A DNA stretch of 64,000 nt, from NCBI GenBank assembly GCA_034387635.1, contig JAOANU010000010.1, forward strand, positions 930,001-994,000. Direction: 5' to 3'. Under the pieces are notes generated by a model. It was not told the origin of the DNA and ran no database searches. It was given only the letters and a program-made list of their open reading frames with translations. Shown here in pieces: positions 57,531-64,000 of this stretch (position 1 is its first letter; each line of letters starts with the position of its first letter). Source of the DNA: Rhodosporidiobolus odoratus. Lineage: Eukaryota > Basidiomycota > Microbotryomycetes > Sporidiobolales > Sporidiobolaceae. The translations under genes were made by a program, and so were the position numbers.

Positions 57531-58919
57531 ATGTTCAAGGACGAGATAGCTCAACTCAGACGCTCAGGGGTCCGACATGTAAGTACCCGTCCCTCTCAGC
57601 CCTTCCCTCCCTGTGTTCTAATCCCAAGCGGACTCTCTTCCCCACCCACCACTTTGCCGACAGCTCCTCACTCAAGCCCTCTCGACCGCATTGGTCCTCT
57701 CGACCGCCTTGATGATGTGGAAAGGTCTCTCGGTAATCTGCAACACCGAATCTCCCGTGGTCGTCGTCTTGAGCGAGAGTATGGAACCCGCGATTCAGGT
57801 GCGTGTTGTGTCTTCTTTCGCCTTGGCCTCTTCCCCGTCTCCCCCCTTCTCTCCTTCCCCATTGTATTGCTCGTACTGTGACTGACGAAAAGTGCCCTAC
57901 AGCGAGGCGACCTTCTCTTCCTCACCATGCCACGTTCCGCGCCTCTACATCACGACGACATCACCGTCTACAAAGTCCCCGGCGCCCCCGTACCCATCGT
58001 ACACCGCATCATCGAGACACATGACGAGTGCGCTGGTCCTCTCCGCTCCCGTCGACTTCCACTGCCTTGCATGCTGCGTCGCAAACCAAACTGGCTGATG
58101 CTGTATCGCGAAACAGGAAAAACTCCTCGGAACAGTGGATCCTGACGAAAGGTGACAACAACCAAGCGGATGATGTCGGCCTGTACAATGGTATGAGGTA
58201 CTTGAGGAGGAGTCATATCGTAGGAAAGGTTCAAGGGTAAGCTTTTGCCTTTTCTTTCCCCTGTCTGCCTGTACCGTGCCATGCGGGATCCAAAGCCGTG
58301 ACATCCTCGTAACATGTGCTGACTTGAACCCCGCTTCTCGCAGGTACATCCCTTACGTTGGATACGGAACAATCTTGATGGTTCGTTCCTTTTCCTCCCC
58401 CCCTTGATCCCCTTTCCACCCTTACCCGCCTCTGCCCCTCTTCCCCTTCCTCCTCCCCTTCCCTATCTCAGGACTCCCTCCGAACCTGCCTCTTCTCCCG
58501 CGGCCAAAACTGCGCCGCACTGCAAGAACTCGTTCGGGCTCCTACCTCTTCTCTCGCCGCGCTCAGTCGAGGGGGAGGTGGAGGGGGGATTCCGAGAAAG
58601 TATACGGGTGGTCGCTGATTGGATTGATGGGATGGGCTCTTGATTGGATGGGTTGGACAGAATGATTACCCTCAAGTGAAATGGGCTTTGTTGGCAGGTG
58701 CGCCCCTACCTTGCCCAAGTCCTTTCCCTCCACTGCTCGTCATGTCGACGTCCCGCTCGCTCCTCCTCCCTCGTTCTTCGGGTCCCTGATTGCAAGCCGC
58801 AGCGCTGACTTCCTCTCTGTTTTTCCTGTCCTCCCAACCTGCGCTTTCTTTCTCCCACCCCCGTCTCTTCACACACTACTGTAGTCCTGGGAGGCGGCAT
58901 GTTGTTACAGCGGGAATAG
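57531..58919 (+). CDS. SEC11: Signal peptidase complex catalytic subunit SEC11
   Basis: Exons 57531-57578, 57664-57798, 57903-58027, 58117-58236, 58344-58380, 58661-58697 and 58885-58919 give 178 aa, the normal Sec11 length. An N-terminal membrane segment ([20 protein letters not shown]) is followed by the type I signal peptidase boxes: [20 protein letters not shown], with the catalytic Ser about residue 55; [13 protein letters not shown], with the catalytic His about 95; and [20 protein letters not shown], the box with the catalytic Asp. The tail [20 protein letters not shown] and the last helix complete the family pattern. Sec11 cleaves signal peptides of secretory proteins in the ER membrane and would process the AA7 oxidase and FKBP precursors encoded nearby. 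The intron 58381-58660 is long for this gene. The weak end of inverted-repeat arm 2 starts only about 65 bases past the stop. Confidence 0.95.
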
Positions 58920-58984
58920 CCACACTTGCTGTTCCGCCTCTGTCTCTCTCTGCGTCTTCGTCAGCTGCGAGACCGACCAGGCTA

Positions 58985-61900
58985 CGCGCGCCAAGCCCCG
59001 AGGGACGAGAAAGTCGGCAGTGAGGCGGATGAACAGTTCTTTCCTTCTTGTCTTCCACCTGCTTTACTTGCCATGCGTCCCGCTGCTCGACGACTGCTGG
59101 GACAGCCTCAAGCTGCCGCAACGACGTGCAAGCAGTAGGCAGTACTGCAGCTGGCGGAGGTGAATCCGGAGGGACCGACATTCAGCATCGCTTTCACCGC
59201 CTTGAGGCTGACAGAGGTCGCGCCGACAGCTTGTTCGGCATCTTAGCAGCTTCGTCCAGTCAGCTAAGCCCCCGTGCGAGTGTGCCGTGGAGCTGAGTGA
59301 GCGTAGCCGGAGGGAGGACGCGTCGACCGGGCGGAGGTGCCGCCGACACTCCGCCGCCGACGCCGCGTCTTCCTTTTTTTAGGTCAGCCTGCCCTTTCTC
59401 CTTTCTTCTCTCTTCCTCATCACACCCTTACTCAACCAGTTCAGGATGACTCACGAGCTCAAACGCGACGACCGATCACTCTCTCCGACTCTGTCAGGCG
59501 CGGAGGACCTCAAAGCGCCGGTTCCGCTGGCGCCTTCCTCCGGCGTCGACCACGATGCCGCTTCGACCACACCACCACCACCGCCAGCTGGAGGACAAGA
59601 CCCGAGCTTGATCCTCAAGGGGAAGAAACTGGCGATTGTGTTTGTGGCCATGTTGCTCAGTATCTTCTTGATTGCGCTTGAGTGAGTCTTCCTTCCTCCA
59701 CTCTGAAAACCCGATGTCCGGTCAAAGAACTGACTCGACTCTGTGCCTTGTGCGTTGTGCAGCCAAACAATCCTAGCTACCGGTCCGTCCGCTTCCTCCC
59801 CATCTCGTCCGTTCCACCGCGCGGACCCTGACTTTTTCCTTCTCTCCTCGCGTTCGAAACGAATGAATGAACAGCCCTCCCCCGAATCGCCTCCGACTTT
59901 AACTCATTCGACAAACAAGGCTGGATCTCGTCCGCCTTCATCCTGACCCAAACCGCTTTCATCCTCTTCTTCGGTCAACTACTGCGAATTTACCCTGCAA
60001 AGTGCGTTTTTCCCCCCCTTCCGTCCTCCGTCCCTCCTTGCCCGCGAGCCTCGACTGATTGGCGTCTTGTGCGCGCAGATGGTCCCTTCTCGGGTCTATC
60101 ACCATCTTTGAGGTCGGCTCTGCGATTTGTGGGTCAGCAGATGGGCCAATGCAGCTCATCTGGGGTCGGGCAATCTCCGGTATCGGCGCAGCAGGCATCT
60201 TCGTACGTGCACCCCATCCTCCATTCCCCTCTGGTCTCCTGACGCTGACACCGTGTTTGTGCATGGGCAGGTTTCGATGCTGCAAATCCTGGCCCAAGTG
60301 ACCCTCCTCGAAGACCGTCCCAAGCTGTTTGGAATGTTTGGTGCGGTGTTTGGGTTGTCGAGTGTCATTGGACCGCTCATTGGCGGAGCGCTGACGGACG
60401 GGAGTGACTGGAGGTGGTGTAAGTCCTTCTTTCCTTCGTACCCGAGAGAGGGAGCTGTTGACTGACTTGTCTGCTTCTGCAATCCCCAGGCTTCTACCTC
60501 AACCTCCCCGTCGGAGCCGTTACCTTCATCGCCGTCAGCTTCCTCCTGAAGGCCTCCCCTCCACTCGGCGCCGACCCGAATGACCGCTCTTACCGGTCCA
60601 TCGCTCTCCAAACCCTCCGCATGGATTGGGTCGGAGGCGTCCTCGTACTCGGAGCTGTCACTTGTATCGTCCTCGCTCTGCAGTGGGGTGGTAATCAGAA
60701 GCCCTGGGACGATGGTGCTGTTATCGCCGTGCGTCTTTTCTCTCTCTCCTCCTCGCGTCCCTCTCGCACACTCTGAACCCAAACATTGGGAAACCCACAG
60801 TGTTTCGTCGTTGGTGGTGTCACCACTCTCATTCTCGTCTTCTGGGAACGCTACATGGGCGAAAAAGCCATGGTCCCCATCACCATCTTTTCTCCTGGTA
60901 AACGCACCTCGATCGTTTCAATCTTGGTTAGCGCGTTCATGACTAGGTGCTCGCTATTGATCTTCACCTACTACATTCCTATCTACTGTACGTTCTTCTT
61001 GCTGTCTTTTTACTCTTGTGACTGAGGCTCACCGCGCTGTGTCGCCGCTCTCTCGCAGACCAAGCTGTCAAGCACCACGACGCGACCAAGTCAGGCGTTG
61101 ACAGTGTGTTCTTTCCTTTCCCTCCAGTGTCAGGCCCTTCGCTGACTCGCTTGCTCGCTTCTTGTCGCAGTCCTCGCCTTCATGCTCGCCGTCGTCATCT
61201 CCGTCATTCTCGCTGGACGCCTCGTCGCCACTTTTGGTCGCTACTGGCCTTTCCTCGTTCTCGGACCTATCCCTGGTGCCATCGGTGCCGGTCTCCTCTA
61301 CACCGTCTCGCCCACGACCAAGAGTGCCAACATCATCGGTTACCAGAGTGCGTTGGCCTTCTCTCTTCCCCCTTCTCCAGTCGGCCTTCTCAGCTGATTT
61401 CAATCATTCATGCGTACAGTCCTCTGCGGTCTCGGCGTCGGTACGACTATGCAAAACAGTATCTTTGCCATGCAAGCCGAGTTCCGGGACAATATGCGTT
61501 TAGTCGGTCAAGCCACTTCTCTCGCTTCCTTCGCTCAGTGTACGCTTCCTCCTTCCTCCTTCCCTTGACCTTACTTGCCATTGACTCCCCTGACTTTGCA
61601 ACCAGTCCTCGGCGGTACCATCTCCCTCGCCATAGGCCAAGCCGCTCTCTCCACGCAACTCGCCAAAAACTTTGCCAAGTACGCCCCAAACGCGCCTCTC
61701 TCGGTCATCAAAGAATCTCCGTTGGCGATTTGGGATCTCCCGAAAGAGGAGATTGCCAGTGCGGTCAAGGCGTATGTCATGAGTTTGAAGATTGTGTTTG
61801 TGATTGGGGTGCCGGTAAGCTCCTCGTTGCTTCCCTTCCCTTCCCTTCCTTTCCTGTCGCCTTCCCTTTCTGCGGTCATTTCTCTTCGCCTCTTCTCTCT

Positions 61901-62230
61901 CCGTGAACGATGGACTAACAACACCACTCTTGCTTCCATGCAGTTCTACATCCTCGCCATCATCTCCGCCCTCGGAATCAAGAACATCTCGATCAAGAAA
62001 GCCGACGACGGCAAGAAGCAAAAAGAGGAGAAACCTGAAGCCACAGCAGAGGAGGGCAAGGCAGATACGCTGGAAGAAGTGACGGAGAAGCGGATAGCTG
62101 AAGGGGAGGCGGCTCGGGCAGAAGGAGCATGAGGAGTCCTTGTCGGGGTTTTCTGCGTTTTCTGAGTTTGCCGTACATACCCTTACTAGATCATTGGGCA
62201 TTGTTTGTCAGCGTTCTTGCCGTCAATACC
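58985..62230. repeat. Arm 2 of a large inverted repeat
   Basis: Reverse complement of 27790-31035. The match is almost exact from about 59220 through the transporter stop codon at 62132. It is weaker and gapped in 58985-59220 (shared blocks such as gcgccaagccccgagg and ggagggaccgaca) and in the 3' flank to about 62230 (shared gccgtacataccc). Introns are conserved as strongly as exons. Confidence 0.88.
59446..62132 (+). CDS. MFS transporter, DHA2 drug:H+ antiporter type, copy 2
   Basis: Twelve exons: 59446-59681, 59763-59782, 59875-60001, 60079-60202, 60271-60418, 60490-60728, 60801-60987, 61059-61103, 61171-61347, 61420-61539, 61606-61814 and 61944-62132. They give 606 aa, with exon lengths identical to copy 1. 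There are 14 membrane segments, and the same DHA2 motifs are intact ([45 protein letters not shown]). No stop, frameshift or lost splice site was found, so both copies should be functional. The tail differs ([17 protein letters not shown] against DESKKQNGDKPEAAAEE in copy 1), as do about half a dozen other residues. The 5' flank is shared with copy 1 for at least 200 bases upstream of the ATG, so core promoters are probably equivalent. A 20-nt second exon is a shared oddity. Confidence 0.93.
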
Positions 62231-63465
62231 ATTTGCATTCGTCTCCAACTCTCTGCCTTCCGTTACTTATAGCCGAGTGAGCAGCTCTCGAGGCCGCGAG
62301 CGATTTCCTCGGTTTCTCCCTTTGCTGGTGTTCACGAACATCTCGCTGTCGCGGCCGCTCATGAGGCGATACCTCACAGATGCTCGACGGTGTCAGACCT
62401 GACTCAAGCCGGAGACATCGTGGCCAGCGTTGGCTCGCTGGCTCGCATCGAAAGAGTAAATGTACGAACTCAAGGGATGCTATAACAGGCAGGCCGCTGT
62501 TCCACGACTAAGTACGAAACCATAGGACGCAATAGGGGACTACTAACCGAAAATAAGCACGGAATATCATCAGGTTGGGATAGGCGGAAACAGGGAATAA
62601 CGATCAAGGGGCAAGGAACAGGAAGGGTGAAGGTTCGTGAGAGAGGATTGTATCGCCAGCCGAGGGCGGCTGTCGTTCCAGTAGTTCGTACTCGGGCTAC
62701 ATGCTGCGGGGCGCACTGGCGATCGCGGGTCACCCGTGGCGGTGGACGTGGGCGACGAGGCTCGAGGCGGGGCCCGAGGACGGCGACGGGAGGAGGGCAG
62801 GGAAATGCCGGTTAGTCGAGGCGGGATCAGTACCAGTACAGGACGTCGAAGGTGCCATGGTCGTACGCGGTGATGGAGCTGAATGGGAAATGTCGGATCC
62901 CGAGGTGTATGGCGAAGCGGCAACGTCGAGGTGTTGCCGTGTTGTCTACGGAAGTAGTCGCGGTTAGCCACAGTACACGTGTCACAAGATGTAAAGGGGA
63001 GGAAGCGTGCCCATGGGCTGTCGGAAGCCACGGGAGAACGGAACCAGAAACAGAATAGAAGGATGACCGATCCTCGAGGCAGGGACACCCTGACGTCTGC
63101 TGAAGAGCTTCGAGCGAGAGCTCAAGCTAGCGACGGCGGAAGGCACCGTGGTCGCGGTCTGGGTCGACAAGGTCGAAGTGAAGGAAAGCTTCGACTGCAG
63201 AGGGGAAGGGCGGGTAGAAAGAAGGGAGGTGCTCGAGGTGCCGGAAATGTTGGCGATCGGAGGGTTGTGGTCCTTGCCAGCGTGCGCCGAGGCGATGGGT
63301 GTAGACGGCTTACGGGTGGGAGAGAAGGAGGGAGAAGTGCTTTGGGAGGGCGGCATCTCGAAGGGCGTGACTGGAGGCGGTCGAATTTGCCTGCTGGTGG
63401 CACTATGCGTCAGCCGAGATCGTTAGAACATAGAGCGCGAGGAAGGGGAGCGTACCGAACACGCC
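62231..63465. other. Region right of arm 2, no confident gene
   Basis: The minus strand holds an open frame at 63356-62982 (Ser/Thr/Pro-rich, starting MPPSQSTSPSFSP) that could be a 3' exon of the partial gene at the window end, or noncoding. I could not join it in frame with confidence. The stretch 62230-62980 shows no domain, RNA gene or repeat. Confidence 0.35.
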
Positions 63466-64000
63466 CTAGAGCTTGATAGCGAGCTTTCTGGCAAAGCCAA
63501 TCTTGACCGGGACGGCAGGAACGGCGGTGCCGAGTAGCTCGGACTGTTGGGCTTGAGCGTCTTCGTCGTTGTTACAAATTTCGCGACTCGCTTCAAAGTC
63601 CTGTTCAGGCTCCGTGCTGTCTTCGACATACGTGTCAATGTTGCCGCCGAAGGAGGCGACGAGGGCGTCAAGCGGGCCGACGGTACCCAGGCTTAGGGCG
63701 ACGCAGGTGGCTTTGGCAGCCGGAGTATGGACATAAACCTCGCAATCCTCCACGTCCTTGTCGTAGGCCTCGAGGTTGCCACCGAGAGACGACACCAGCG
63801 CGACGAGGGGACTGGTCGAACGTCTCCGTGAAAGGGGCGGTTGCCCTGAAACTGACAGCGCGGTGGGTAGGGGGAGGCCGTCGAGGGCAGTGAGGGCCAC
63901 GTTGGCGCTCTGAGTGAGGAGGGAAGAGGAAGAGAGGGAAGCGGAGATAGAGATCACGTTGAGGAGTGGTTGTGAGTTCGTGGGAGTAGCGCGTGCGTGT
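63466..64000 (-). CDS. 3' part of an unrecognised gene, running off the window
   Basis: A minus-strand frame is open from the window edge to a stop at 63466-63468, with no ATG in the visible part, so the 5' end is outside or spliced from outside. About 177 residues are visible. Two similar units occur: SPLVALVSSLGGNLEAYDKD and GPLDALVASFGGNIDTYVED, about 50 residues apart, each after a Ser/Leu/Gly-rich stretch. This suggests an internal duplication. The first part (PLLNVISISASLSSSS) is hydrophobic and Ser-rich and could belong to a secreted or surface protein. The end is AVPVKIGFARKLAIKL. No family recognised; an alternative splice near 63440 (gtacgc donor) could bypass the stop if the frame differs. 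Confidence 0.45.
   Translation of the reverse strand, partial: HARATPTNSQPLLNVISISASLSSSSLLTQSANVALTALDGLPLPTALSVSGQPPLSRRRSTSPLVALVSSLGGNLEAYDKDVEDCEVYVHTPAAKATCVALSLGTVGPLDALVASFGGNIDTYVEDSTEPEQDFEASREICNNDEDAQAQQSELLGTAVPAVPVKIGFARKLAIKL

Noticed and set aside
27896..62132. Secondary-metabolite gene cluster bounded by efflux pumps
   Set aside because: No backbone enzyme (PKS, NRPS, terpene synthase) is present, and housekeeping genes (NHP2, SEC11, FPR2) are interspersed.

Overview
The window looks like chromosomal DNA of a GC-rich basidiomycete yeast, most likely a Sporidiobolales red yeast (Rhodotorula/Rhodosporidium type). The reasons are dense genes on both strands, many short introns of about 50-250 bp with gtgcgt/gtacgt donors and ctgac-like branch sites, GC-rich codon use, pyrimidine-rich leaders, and a set of eukaryotic housekeeping genes. 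There are no operons, CRISPR arrays, rRNA genes or convincing tRNA genes. I built exon models by hand and checked that reading frames join across every splice. Protein lengths are for those models.

Left part (1-27 kb): a Tcp11/SOK1-like protein (+), the splicing factor PRP6 (-), the GTPase RHO1 (-), an unusual protein with two separate Zn2Cys6 fingers (+), a mitochondrial RidA/Mmf1 protein (+), the 23-exon NAD-dependent glutamate dehydrogenase GDH2 (+), a small unrecognised protein (-), a gene-poor stretch of about 2.3 kb, and a weakly supported small gene (+).

Middle and right part (27.8-62.2 kb): two nearly identical 14-TM MFS (DHA2-type) transporter genes lie in opposite orientation at the ends of an inverted repeat with arms of about 3 kb. 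Each gene has 12 exons that predict 606 aa, and neither copy is broken. Between the arms are a coiled-coil/tail-membrane protein (-), an ER FKBP isomerase (+), a TANGO2/NRDE protein (+), a Zn2Cys6 regulator (-), the H/ACA snoRNP protein NHP2 (-), a secreted AA7/berberine-bridge-like flavin oxidase (+), a TspO/MBR protein (+), a second Zn2Cys6 regulator (+), a Uds1-type coiled-coil protein (-), and the signal peptidase SEC11 (+). The right end holds the 3' part of an unrecognised gene (-) that runs off the window.

Most genes serve unrelated core functions: splicing, rRNA pseudouridylation, secretion, cell-wall signalling and nitrogen metabolism. Nothing supports a single pathway or a classical biosynthetic cluster. 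The most unusual structure is the inverted transporter duplication, which could allow inversion of about 28 kb and gene conversion. Next come the double-finger protein, an AUG-only first coding exon, and long poly-C tracts on the sense strand of introns.
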